Shown: positions 21,415 to 28,522 of the stretch, one piece after another
How positions within the stretch are numbered: the first letter of the stretch is position 1
How the letters are laid out: every line of letters starts with the position of its first letter
Origin: a virus
IMG/VR virus record: IMGVR_UViG_3300020202_000186
Location: 1 to 30,539 of that record
DNA: 30,539 nucleotides
Direction: 5' to 3' (one strand)
Translations under genes and position numbers: made by a program
Notes under the pieces: generated by a model
The model's database searches: none
The model's input: the letters and a program-made list of their open reading frames with translations, nothing else
What the model was told of the DNA's origin: nothing

Positions 21415-21600
21415 ATGGACCAAGAGAAGCCCCCGCCGCAGCGCGGCCGCAAGCCCATCAGCAAGACCGGCGAGGTGATGCTCGCGCGACCCATCCGCAT
21501 GACCGATGCCGAGTGGGAGAAATGCAAGGCCCTGGGCGGTGCAGCATGGGTGCGAGAGAAGATCAATCGCGCGAAGCCTCCGAAGTCGGGGGCTGGGTGA
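21415..21600 (+). CDS. Small putative DNA-binding regulator, 61 aa, only plus-strand gene
   Basis: The N-terminus is basic and Pro-rich (PPPQRGRKPISKTGE). The rest, VMLARPIRMTDAEWEKCKAL then GGAAWVREKINRA, has the strand-helix-helix layout of ribbon-helix-helix proteins: a short strand (MLARPIRM), a helix from DAEWEKCKAL and a second from AWVREKINRA. Divergent position, a leaderless-looking message and two nearby palindromes suggest an autoregulator controlling the minus-strand promoter. The last 38 nt overlap the end of the opposing 561-aa gene. The fold is inferred from pattern only; a mere ORF by chance is possible but unlikely given the promoter layout. Confidence 0.65.
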   Translation: MDQEKPPPQRGRKPISKTGEVMLARPIRMTDAEWEKCKALGGAAWVREKINRAKPPKSGAG

Positions 21601-23248
21601 GGGCCGCGCACGCCGCACGAAGCACGTCGCGGTGTAGGTAGTCGGCAATGCCGTCGCCGAAGTAGAAGCGCGTGCCATAGGGCTGCTTCTCCCAGAAGGC
21701 GTCCGCGTCGGCGAACGCCTGCAGACCACCAGCACCCTTGAACACGCCGTGCGCCTGGAGCGTTTGTGCAGCCGTCGCCTCCCGCTCATCCACCCGCCCG
21801 CCTGCGGGCTCTGCGCGAGCTACCTGTGGGGCTGCGTAGAGTGGCACCCATTCGCCCGGCTTCTCTTCGCGCAGCATCTTGCCGCGGACCGACTTGTGAT
21901 GGTGCGGCCCTTCATACAGGCCATCGCTCCACGGCCGATACCAGAACACCGGCTCGGCCGGCTCTGCGCGAGTAGCGGCGAGGGCTGCGCGGAGGGCGGC
22001 ATCTAGGGTTTCGAGCGCCTGGAAAGCGGCCACCGTGCGCGTCTGGAACCTATCGTCATCCGTTGCCAACGAGACTGCTTCGGCGAAACTCTTTGCCAGC
22101 CGCAATAAGTGCTGCACCTGGGCTTCATCGGTCAGCGGCACTACCCCTTTGCTCTGTGCGGGCACGTACTCGACATCGGGTCCGCCATCCTCCAGGCGCA
22201 GCCACACGCGACCCGCAACGCCTTCAGGCGCCGTGCCTCCGGTGTAGCGCGTGATGACGGGCCAGGGCCACGTCTTGCCAGCATTCGCCCAGGCCACCGT
22301 GCGCGCATGCGGGTCTACGGCGGGCCGGGCGGCGGCAAGAAGCGCGCGGCCGGCCCTGACGGCAACAGCGCGGATGTCGCTGATTTCGAGCGGCGTCAAC
22401 TCACGCTTGAGAACCCGCAGGATCGAACTGTCGCGAATGACCGTCATCACGATTGCGTTGATGTCGCGGTCAGTCAGCGGCACGTTCTCCTGTGCCATCG
22501 CCGCAGCCTCGGGCTTCTGTGGTGCCTGTGGGGTGGCGATCACAGCGTGGAACGCGCCGTCACCCATCCAAGCATCTACCACTTGGCCGGCCGGCGTCTC
22601 GGCCTGTGGTGCCTGCGGGGTGGCGGTCAGCGCCTGCAGGATTTCCCGCGCGAGGGGCGCAGCATCGTCCGGCCGGTAGTAGAGGCCGGTGTCCACCGTG
22701 ATGACGCGAGCGAAGCAGTCGTCTTCATCAAGGAAGCCGATTTCAGCCGTGCCATTGCTGTGCGCTAAGACGTGATTCAGCCTCCAGCCGCCCAGCAACT
22801 TCGCTTCGCTGGCCTGTGGTGCCTCCTGGGGTGCTGGCGCGCTGGAGCGTGAGGCGATCATCTGACGATATGCGGCCTGGATGTCAGGCGCCTCCTGTGC
22901 TGGTGTGGGGTGGGTGGCGACATCCCGGTAACGAACCCAAGGGCCGCGTGCCGACTCGTACATCAGGCCGTTGTCTGGGCTCAGTGCAAAGCGTGGCAGC
23001 ACTTCAGCCGGCACCCCCTCCTGTGCCCCGGCGGGTGATTCTGGGCGCGTGGCTTCGCCACCGGGCTCTTGCCCCTCCGGGGTTGCGCCCTTCGGTCGCA
23101 AGCCTTCGGCCGCCGATCCCTCGCGCGCGTGCTGCTTTCGCGCTTGGTCGATGATGGTGAACACGTCAGCGATGGCCGGTACGTATTCGGCGGCCTCAAT
23201 GCTGAGGGTCTGTTCAATGCGGGCGAGCGTGTCGAGAAGAAGGCTCAT
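21563..23248 (-). CDS. Large mosaic early protein, 561 aa
   Basis: ATG 23248 (MSLLLDTLARIEQTLSIEAA) overlaps the upstream stop by 4 nt; the longer frame is a shadow. It looks assembled from modules joined by Pro/Ala/Gln linkers. A helical start is followed by a repeat-encoded linker (EGLRPKGATPEGQEPGGEAT). Then come RFALSPDNGLMYESARGPWV, SEAKLLGGWRLNHVLAHSNG, DRDINAIVMTVIRDSSILRV, and FWYRPWSDGLYEGPHHHKSV ending GEWVPLYAAPQ, a common phage module. Linkers carry TPQAPQ twice, from a duplicated 26-bp DNA segment. No enzyme motif is evident. It ends the right-hand block, overlapping the plus-strand gene by 38 nt. Confidence 0.65.
   Translation of the reverse strand: MSLLLDTLARIEQTLSIEAAEYVPAIADVFTIIDQARKQHAREGSAAEGLRPKGATPEGQEPGGEATRPESPAGAQEGVPAEVLPRFALSPDNGLMYESARGPWVRYRDVATHPTPAQEAPDIQAAYRQMIASRSSAPAPQEAPQASEAKLLGGWRLNHVLAHSNGTAEIGFLDEDDCFARVITVDTGLYYRPDDAAPLAREILQALTATPQAPQAETPAGQVVDAWMGDGAFHAVIATPQAPQKPEAAAMAQENVPLTDRDINAIVMTVIRDSSILRVLKRELTPLEISDIRAVAVRAGRALLAAARPAVDPHARTVAWANAGKTWPWPVITRYTGGTAPEGVAGRVWLRLEDGGPDVEYVPAQSKGVVPLTDEAQVQHLLRLAKSFAEAVSLATDDDRFQTRTVAAFQALETLDAALRAALAATRAEPAEPVFWYRPWSDGLYEGPHHHKSVRGKMLREEKPGEWVPLYAAPQVARAEPAGGRVDEREATAAQTLQAHGVFKGAGGLQAFADADAFWEKQPYGTRFYFGDGIADYLHRDVLRAACAALTQPPTSEASRD
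22517..22629 (-). repeat. Direct repeat pair encoding TPQAPQ linkers
   Basis: The 26-bp segments 22517-22542 and 22604-22629 match at 24 of 26 positions (CTGTGGTGCCTG-T/C-GGGGTGG on the plus strand). A weaker copy begins near 22814. They join protein modules inside the 561-aa gene. Confidence 0.7.
23042..23127 (-). repeat. Structured dispersed repeat, copy E
   Basis: On the minus strand it runs CGCGCGAGGGATC, then TTGCG/CGCAA pairing around ACCGAAGGGC (23101-23083), CCCCGGAGGGG (23082-23072), GAGCCCGG, the hairpin TGGC-GAA-GCCA (23060-23050), and CGCGCCCA. It encodes the Gly/Glu-rich linker at about residues 40-70 of the 561-aa protein. Confidence 0.75.
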
Positions 23249-23463
23249 GCTGTTTTCCACTTCAGGTGATTGCGCCCGTAGACGATCCACAGCGCGAGGT
23301 TCATCGGCAGCAGGCCCCAGGCGCCAACGGTGACGATCCAGGCCAGCCACAGCGCCTGATTCAGCAGACCCCACAGCCACGCCTTCGGGTGCTTGTTGCC
23401 GGCCAGCAGCGTCATCCAGATGGTGATGGCAGACATCAGCCAGGGCAGGTAGTCGCGGATCAC
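23245..23463 (-). CDS. Small membrane protein, 72 aa
   Basis: GTG 23463 overlaps the upstream stop by 4 nt. Two or three hydrophobic segments are visible: YLPWLMSAITIWMTLLAG (5-22), the Trp-rich AWLWGLLNQALWLAWIVTVG, and WGLLPMNLALWIVYGRN. Positive residues near the loops support a helical hairpin in the inner membrane. I have seen the NQALWLxWI...GLLPMNLALW pattern as a conserved phage membrane protein without known function. It is not next to lysis genes, so a holin role is doubtful. Confidence 0.7.
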   Translation of the reverse strand: MIRDYLPWLMSAITIWMTLLAGNKHPKAWLWGLLNQALWLAWIVTVGAWGLLPMNLALWIVYGRNHLKWKTA

Positions 23464-23948
23464 TCCGCACTCCGCACGCTTGCGTCAGGGATCGTCGGAG
23501 CTTGCGACAGAGAGCCCGGCGGCGACGAAGGAGCCGAGACGCCCAGGTCTTGAGTGGCCCCGGCGGTTGATGCTGCGGGAGATGCGCGCTCGTTGCCGTA
23601 TGCGAGGATGGCCTGTCGCAGTTTCTCCCAGGCGTCGGCAGCATCGCCGCTGGGCGTGTCGTGCTGGCGGTTCTCCTGGCCTTCCTTGAAGGCACAGCCC
23701 CAGTACACAGCAGCGGCGTCAAGAATTCTGTTCGGCAGTCCGGCCGGCGCGCACACTGCTGTAGCAGCAGGAGGGGCGAGAGCGGCGCGGATGGCGGTTT
23801 CGAGGGCGGTGCTCGCAGCAACAAAGGCCGTCTGCGATGACGGGCTGTCGAACCACCGTTTGTGGTTTTCGCGCGCGTCAGCGTAGGCGGCGGCCAGCCG
23901 CATCAGTTCCTGAACTTGGTCTTCCGCTCCTGTGGGGGCGTGGTTCAT
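23460..23948 (-). CDS. Hypothetical early protein, 162 aa
   Basis: The first 55 residues are helical (AEDQVQELMRLAAAYADARE then NHKRWFDSPSSQTAFVAAST), the middle mixed (RILDAAAVYWGCAFKEGQEN; WEKLRQAILAYGNE), and the last 40 residues Ser/Pro/Ala-rich and probably disordered. The pattern of a helical head with a low-complexity tail is shared with other mosaic proteins here. ATG 23948 and its neighbours overlap by 4 nt. No function assigned. Confidence 0.6.
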   Translation of the reverse strand: MNHAPTGAEDQVQELMRLAAAYADARENHKRWFDSPSSQTAFVAASTALETAIRAALAPPAATAVCAPAGLPNRILDAAAVYWGCAFKEGQENRQHDTPSGDAADAWEKLRQAILAYGNERASPAASTAGATQDLGVSAPSSPPGSLSQAPTIPDASVRSAE

Positions 23949-24160
23949 GATTTCGTTTCCTCCAGCATGTGCAAGTCAGCATCCAGCACCTCGCACCAGA
24001 CGGCACGCGGGTTGTCGATCCGGCTGAATTGATGCCAAGAGCCGCGCTTTCCGAGGTAGATCAACCGATCGGACTGGTACTTCCAGTTGTAGCGGCCGTC
24101 GAGCTTCATCGTTGCGGGCGTCAACGCTGCCGCTCCTGTGGGGATGCTGTCGGGGGTCAT
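23945..24160 (-). CDS. Conserved small phage protein, 71 aa
   Basis: The core TMKLDGRYNWKYQSDRLIYL, GKRGSWHQFSRIDNPRAVWC and EVLDADLHMLEETKS is a compact beta-rich unit that I recognise as a common phage protein of unknown role. The opening MTPDSIPTGAAALTPA is probably a linker. Starts at ATG 24160, overlapping the upstream stop by 4 nt, and ends at a 4-nt overlap with the next gene. Confidence 0.65.
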   Translation of the reverse strand: MTPDSIPTGAAALTPATMKLDGRYNWKYQSDRLIYLGKRGSWHQFSRIDNPRAVWCEVLDADLHMLEETKS

Positions 24161-25020
24161 GCTTGGTCCTTCTTGGATGCGCGGTCCAGGCGCTCAATCT
24201 CGGCGAGGATCAGGGCGCCCGCTTTGATCAGGTCGCGCCGCGGGCTCTTGGGTCGCCACCACCCAGAACCCCAAGGCCACCAAGGAGGCGGCTTCTTCGG
24301 GCCGCCGTAGGGCATCCATTCAGGCTGCGGCCTTGCGTAGCAGAATGCATAGCAGACGGCCGCCAGCGCCATTTCCTGGTTGTCATGTTCGTCGTCATGC
24401 TCGAATGTCCAACCTTCTTTTTCGACCTGCCGGCGCCGCTCGGCCAGCACGTCGCGCGCGGCCTGGGTCTGCGCAGCATCGAGCGCATCCGCCTCTGGTG
24501 GTGCGGATGGGGTGGCGACGGCAGCCTCCCATGCTCGGGCCAGGAAGCGGAGGAACACCGGCAGGCCCGTCGCGTGCCCGCGCCTCTCGCACCACCACGC
24601 CCAGCGTTCCGCCGCCTGCTGGATCGTCTCGCCGGCCTGCATGCCGCTACACGTCGGCTCTACTGCTGCTGGAGGGGATGCGGAGAGGGCAGCGCACTCT
24701 GCGTTCGGCCCCAAGAATTCGCCGAAGTAGACCGGCACGCAGAATGTCGCGCTAGGCGTTGCGGTGATGACGGCAAGCTTCCCGGACTTCATCTCGTGAA
24801 TAAGCTCGTGAGTTGTCCAGGCCGCGGGCTTGCGCGCGTTTGTGCAACGGGCGGCGAGCATGGCTTTTTCGTCACGCACAAACCCGGCCCAGCCTAGGCC
24901 GTCGTCGGTGGTCTCGTCGATGTCGCCGATGGCGCACAAGTCCACGGCTTCCTGAAGCAGTTCCAGCGCTTCCCGCAGGCTCGGCACTGCTGGTGCTGGC
25001 TGTGCTTTGTCGGTGGTCAT
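24157..25020 (-). CDS. Mosaic early protein with ERRRQ-EGW-HDDEH module, 287 aa
   Basis: ATG 25020 follows GGAGA. An N-terminal helix (SLREALELLQEAVDLCAIGD) leads to a mixed region and then ETIQQAAERWAWWCERRGHA. The last 100 residues hold a widespread phage module: ARDVLAERRRQVEKEGWTFE, HDDEHDNQEMALAAVCYAFC, PWGSGWWRPKSPRRDL and IKAGALILAEIERLDR. The many Glu, His and Asp in HDDEH suggest a metal site; I do not know its chemistry. A GPNAECAA segment near residue 104 resembles the translation of part of the structured repeat (GPNAEHAE in the zinc mosaic). Confidence 0.65.
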   Translation of the reverse strand: MTTDKAQPAPAVPSLREALELLQEAVDLCAIGDIDETTDDGLGWAGFVRDEKAMLAARCTNARKPAAWTTHELIHEMKSGKLAVITATPSATFCVPVYFGEFLGPNAECAALSASPPAAVEPTCSGMQAGETIQQAAERWAWWCERRGHATGLPVFLRFLARAWEAAVATPSAPPEADALDAAQTQAARDVLAERRRQVEKEGWTFEHDDEHDNQEMALAAVCYAFCYARPQPEWMPYGGPKKPPPWWPWGSGWWRPKSPRRDLIKAGALILAEIERLDRASKKDQA

Positions 25021-25172
25021 GATGGGTCTCCGTGAATGGCGTGCTGCCAGAAGAAGCCGCGTTTGTAGGCATGCCACGCCCACTCAGGCCAAGCGAGCGT
25101 GCGGCGGATACTCAGCCTGCCTAGGCTCGCGTCTCGCCGGCCGAGCGATTCGAAGTACACGCGAGCGCGCAT
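25017..25172 (-). CDS. Very small early protein, 51 aa
   Basis: ATG 25172 has AAGGAGG about seven nt upstream. The protein MRARVYFESLGRRDASLGRL then RRTLAWPEWAWHAYKRGFFW is basic and aromatic. It is coupled on both sides (TGATG with the 42-aa gene, 4 nt with the next). The Trp-rich centre may lie at a membrane surface or bind nucleic acid. Nothing else can be told. Confidence 0.5.
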   Translation of the reverse strand: MRARVYFESLGRRDASLGRLSIRRTLAWPEWAWHAYKRGFFWQHAIHGDPS

Positions 25173-25300
25173 CACCCACCCTCCTTCTTGCCCTTGCGGG
25201 CACGGTCTATGGCGGTGTCGATGGCAGCAACCAACCCGCCGTTTTCGTTGTGCAGCGGCGCCGGAAGTTGCTTCGTCTCTTTCGTGGTGTCGGTGGTCAT
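25172..25300 (-). CDS. Very small early protein, 42 aa
   Basis: ATG 25300 has GAGGA upstream. The product reads MTTDTTKETKQLPAPLHNEN, then GGLVAAIDTAIDRARKGKKE. It is a hydrophilic start followed by an amphipathic helix with a basic end. The stop shares one base with the next start. The clear ribosome site and tight fit between neighbours support it as a real gene. Confidence 0.5.
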   Translation of the reverse strand: MTTDTTKETKQLPAPLHNENGGLVAAIDTAIDRARKGKKEGG

Positions 25301-25321
25301 GTTCTTCCTCGATCTTGTGCG

Positions 25322-25561
25322 CTACTCGAACTTCATCGCTTCCAGCTTCGCGATCTGCTTCTTGAGGCTGGCGATCTTCTTCAGGCGCATTTGCTCGGCG
25401 GCCTTGATTGCGGACTCGCGGGTTTCGTGGGCGCTCCTCCAAAGCAGCAGCGAGCCGTGCGACCCGATCGGATACACGTACCGAAGGTTCGACGCTGACT
25501 GACGAACCTCCGCCTCCTTGATCCCGCCGCTCAACGCATACTTGCTGATCCACACTTTCAC
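25322..25561 (-). CDS. Small conserved phage protein with C-terminal helix, 79 aa
   Basis: GTG 25561 has GAGGAG in place. The N-terminal half, MKVWISKYALSGGIKEAEVR, is a beta unit, then AHETRESAIKAAEQMRLKKI ASLKKQIAKLEAM is a charged coiled coil. I recognise this VWISKYALxxGIKE type of protein as frequent in phages; function is unknown. It is the next gene after the HNH-like one, with a 38-nt gap. Confidence 0.7.
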   Translation of the reverse strand: MKVWISKYALSGGIKEAEVRQSASNLRYVYPIGSHGSLLLWRSAHETRESAIKAAEQMRLKKIASLKKQIAKLEAMKFE

Positions 25562-25599
25562 GCTTTACTCCTCATTGGGCTCGATACATCGCGGACTGA

Positions 25600-26145
25600 T
25601 CAGTCGGAGACGCCCGCGGCGGCCATCGTGAAGATGCTGACCCCAGGCATGTGCTCGCGCCACCGCTCGCCGTTTCTGATGCGATAGATGTTGGACTTGT
25701 GCACGCCGTGCTCGCGCCCCAGCTCGGCCGCGCCCTTGTTGCTCTGGCGGATCTCACGGGCGATGTCGAGCGACAGCTTGATGTCCTTGGCGCTGCGTCG
25801 GATGGCGGTGTGGCGGATGGCCTCAGCGAGGTTCTTCTTGGCCTGCCCGCTGTCGCGGCGCCAGGCGCACCACTCAAGGCGGTTGCCGCCCTTCACGCAC
25901 AGCGGTGAGCAGCAGCCTGGGGTGAGGCATTCGGCCCAGGCTCGCTCAGGCAGGTTGTCGAAGACCGTCTTCGGCTTCGCGCCTTGCGCCAGTGCAGCGA
26001 CCACTCGGCGCACATCGACCATGTGCGTGCCGTTCCAGATGAGCGGAGTGCCCTTCTTGTTGAAGAAGCCCTTCCAGAGGAAATGATCGCCGTCCTTGGT
26101 GCAGCGGTCCTTGATCTTCGGGAGGGTGGGGATGGTGGCGGCCAC
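25600..26145 (-). CDS. HNH-like protein with C-terminal HTH, 181 aa
   Basis: The central segment CLTPGCCSPLCVKGGNRLEW resembles the zinc and core region of phage HNH nucleases (the ‘C..P.C.NP.H’ pattern), but the usual Asn-Pro-x-His catalytic pair is not seen here, so activity is doubtful. The last 60 residues, SLDIAREIRQSNKGAAELGR, EHGVHKSNIYRIRNGERWRE, form a helix-turn-helix of the type that follows HNH domains in homing endonucleases. It could be a DNA-binding remnant of a homing enzyme or a regulator. It lies 2 nt after the coiled-coil gene. Confidence 0.65.
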   Translation of the reverse strand: MAATIPTLPKIKDRCTKDGDHFLWKGFFNKKGTPLIWNGTHMVDVRRVVAALAQGAKPKTVFDNLPERAWAECLTPGCCSPLCVKGGNRLEWCAWRRDSGQAKKNLAEAIRHTAIRRSAKDIKLSLDIAREIRQSNKGAAELGREHGVHKSNIYRIRNGERWREHMPGVSIFTMAAAGVSD

Positions 26146-26147
26146 GA

Positions 26148-27677
26148 TCAGGCCTCCAGCGCCAGCGCAACCAGCGGGCGAAGCTCAGCGGCCGCAGCGC
26201 GGATCTCGCCCAGTTCGCCGGTTGCGCACAGTTCCAGGAACTCGGCGAACTCGGCCAGGAAGTCGAAAGACGGTTCGGGCGCGCGTTCTTCGGCGTGCGC
26301 GCCCTTGCCCTCAGACCCACTTGACGGGACATCAGCCGCTTCGGCCCCGCTGCTGGTACATGCGCCTGCTGCAGCAGGCAAACTGCCACTCTCTTGGGCG
26401 TTCGTGGTGATGGTTGCGGGTCTTTCCCCGCCGTCATGGGCCCCACTGTTCTCGCGGTATTCCTCCGAGCCGTCGGGCATAGCCACAGCTCGGGTTCCCT
26501 GATTGCCAGGCCACCCGTTCAGGGAGGCGCCCACGCCACCCATCAATTCAGTTGCCGGCTGGAGTGCTTCCAGCGCGGCAATGTAGTCGTCGATGTGCTC
26601 CTCGGGGCACACACGACCGGCGGGGTCAAGCGCGCGATACGCATCGCGCAGGGCATAGGTCCGCTCGGCGCCACAGCGCGCGAACGTAGCTTCGAAGGCC
26701 TGGTTCAGGCGCGCCTGCTGCAGGCTCTTGGCGCGGACCTTTTCATCGGCCACGCGGCGCGCTTCCGCATCGGCCTGCCGCTGGCGCAGTTCCGCGGCCT
26801 GGCGCTCGATCTCGGCGCGCTGCGCGGCAAGCTCGGCGGCCACACGCTCGTTCTCGATGCGCTCCTCGTCGGCCTTGCGGCGCTGTTCCGCGACACGCGC
26901 TGCCTCGGCGGCCTGGGCTTCCGCATCCTTGCGCTTCTGCTCGGCCTGCGCGGCGCGAAGCTCTTCCAGTTCCTTGCGCTCTGCCACCACCCGCGCCGCC
27001 TCGGCCTCGGTGTGCAGCGCGGCCTTGTGGGCCATCTCCAGCTTAGCAACAGCACTCGTGCGCGCGGCCTCGGCCTGGCCGATCATCTCCTGGAACACCA
27101 GGGGATCAATGACACGTGCGCGCATGTCAGCCAGCCGCTTCGCGATGAAGTCAGACGACCAGCCGGCCACGTTGGCTTCCATGGCCAGGTCGTGCAGCGC
27201 TTCCTGAATCGCAGTCAGGCGCGCGAACTCCGCGTCCGCCTTCTGGCGCTTGATCTCTTCCTTGCGCGCTTCCTCGGCCTTGATCTGCCGGTCCACCGGC
27301 TCTTCGCCAAGCAGCAACTGTTCTGTCAGCCAGGCGGCGCGGGCATCGATGTCCTTGCCGAGCGCCAGCACGGGCGCCTTCGCGATCTTGCGCACCTTCT
27401 CGACGTTGATGCGAGGCTCGCGCCAGGCCGCGCGGTGCGCCACAGCTTCGGCCATGCCCTTGGTGGATGTCGCGTCATAGACAAGATCCACAGGGAAGCG
27501 CGCATGCAGGTCGGCCAAGCCGGCGCTGATCCTGTCGAATTCGCTGATGGCCGACTCAACACGGTCGATGCTCGAACGAATGGCAACGGCCGACCGGTCG
27601 GTTGCGATTGGGAGCGGCGGCGTGACAGGCTCGCTGGAGACGAGCTGCACATCGTCGGCGATGTCGTCGTAGTTCAT
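26148..27677 (-). CDS. Large coiled-coil early protein (DUF1351-like), 509 aa
   Basis: Residues 25-140 are helical (VRKIAKAPVLALGKDIDARA, AWLTEQLLLGEEPVDRQIKA), and residues about 190-330 are a long Ala/Arg/Glu coiled coil (AEAARVVAERKELEELRAAQ, AEIERQAAELRQRQADAEAR). Then follow a compact helical domain (QAFEATFARCGAERTYALRD) and a disordered Gly/Ser part before a helical end. The N-terminal part resembles DUF1351-type phage proteins found with recombination genes; the match is tentative. It overlaps the recombination-like gene by 4 nt, so both are likely made together. It may be a nuclease partner or scaffold. Confidence 0.6.
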   Translation of the reverse strand: MNYDDIADDVQLVSSEPVTPPLPIATDRSAVAIRSSIDRVESAISEFDRISAGLADLHARFPVDLVYDATSTKGMAEAVAHRAAWREPRINVEKVRKIAKAPVLALGKDIDARAAWLTEQLLLGEEPVDRQIKAEEARKEEIKRQKADAEFARLTAIQEALHDLAMEANVAGWSSDFIAKRLADMRARVIDPLVFQEMIGQAEAARTSAVAKLEMAHKAALHTEAEAARVVAERKELEELRAAQAEQKRKDAEAQAAEAARVAEQRRKADEERIENERVAAELAAQRAEIERQAAELRQRQADAEARRVADEKVRAKSLQQARLNQAFEATFARCGAERTYALRDAYRALDPAGRVCPEEHIDDYIAALEALQPATELMGGVGASLNGWPGNQGTRAVAMPDGSEEYRENSGAHDGGERPATITTNAQESGSLPAAAGACTSSGAEAADVPSSGSEGKGAHAEERAPEPSFDFLAEFAEFLELCATGELGEIRAAAAELRPLVALALEA

Positions 27678-28507
27678 TGCTGTCCTTCGGTCTTGGGCTT
27701 GGCTGTGGCGACCTTCTTGTCGGCCGCGGCGCGGATTTCCTTCTCCGCTTCAACGTCATTGCGGATGCGCGTCTCTTCGAGCGCATAGGCCAAGATGCCC
27801 TTCAGCTCGCGGCCGGTCTTCGCGGCGGCGATGTTGGCGATCTGGTCATTGATCCACTCGCGACGGCGCGCGTCGCGGTCGTTCGCGGCGTCCTCGTCGG
27901 TGAGGTGGTCGCGCAGTTCTTCGGTCAGGTCTTCCAGGTCTTGCGTGAAGCAGTCGCTGGCCGCGGTGACGTTCAAGACCATGGCCATCTTGGCCCGCTT
28001 GCACGCCATCTTCAGGACGGTGTTCGCCAAGTCGGACGGCTCTGTGCGCACCTGGTCGATCGTGTAGAACGAACCGCCCTTGCCGCGGGCGTACTTCGTG
28101 CGGCGCATGCCGGCGGGCGTGGCTTCGAACTCCTCCCGGCACACAGCCTTGCGCCAGCGGTACTTCTCTTCGCCGGTACTGCCCTCGCCCATGCCGCTGC
28201 CAAGTTCGATCCCGGTCATCTGGTGGCGCCCGATGCAAGTCACCCGATAGCGCACCATGTCAGCCGTGCTCAAGTCCTCCGTGCGGTACTCGTCCGCGAT
28301 TCGGAACGTCATGCACAACTTCTCGGCGCCGGCCTTATACAGCGTTGGCTTGTCGGTGCCGGGGATCTTCCCGTAGTGCTCGCCTTCCTTCATCACGGCG
28401 CGCATCACCTCCTGCACGGCGATGGCGTGCTGGGTGACTTCGGCGACCGACATGCGGCCCTGCGCAACAAGCGTGCGCTGCTGCGGCATCTCGACTACAG
28501 CGTTCAT
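27674..28507 (-). CDS. Recombination-type protein (single-strand annealing candidate), 277 aa
   Basis: Residues 24-70 contain QHAIAVQEVMRAVMKEGEHY, then GKIPGTDKPTLYKAGAEKLC; residues about 160-195 contain DLANTVLKMACKRAKMAMVL plus NVTAASDCFTQDLEDLTEEL. The pattern NTxLKMAxKRA near an acidic run occurs in phage recombination-region proteins, some annotated as annealing proteins. A role in homologous recombination or replication restart is plausible; I cannot place it in RecT, Erf or Rad52. No exonuclease neighbour lies within the window. ATG 28507 follows GGAGA. Confidence 0.55.
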   Translation of the reverse strand: MNAVVEMPQQRTLVAQGRMSVAEVTQHAIAVQEVMRAVMKEGEHYGKIPGTDKPTLYKAGAEKLCMTFRIADEYRTEDLSTADMVRYRVTCIGRHQMTGIELGSGMGEGSTGEEKYRWRKAVCREEFEATPAGMRRTKYARGKGGSFYTIDQVRTEPSDLANTVLKMACKRAKMAMVLNVTAASDCFTQDLEDLTEELRDHLTDEDAANDRDARRREWINDQIANIAAAKTGRELKGILAYALEETRIRNDVEAEKEIRAAADKKVATAKPKTEGQQ

Positions 28508-28522
28508 GTTCTCTCCAGGGGA

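Noticed and set aside
26277-26304. 8-bp inverted repeat GGGCGCGC/GCGCGCCC inside the coiled-coil gene
   Set aside because: Low-complexity GC palindromes are expected here by chance; it lacks the other parts of the structured repeat.
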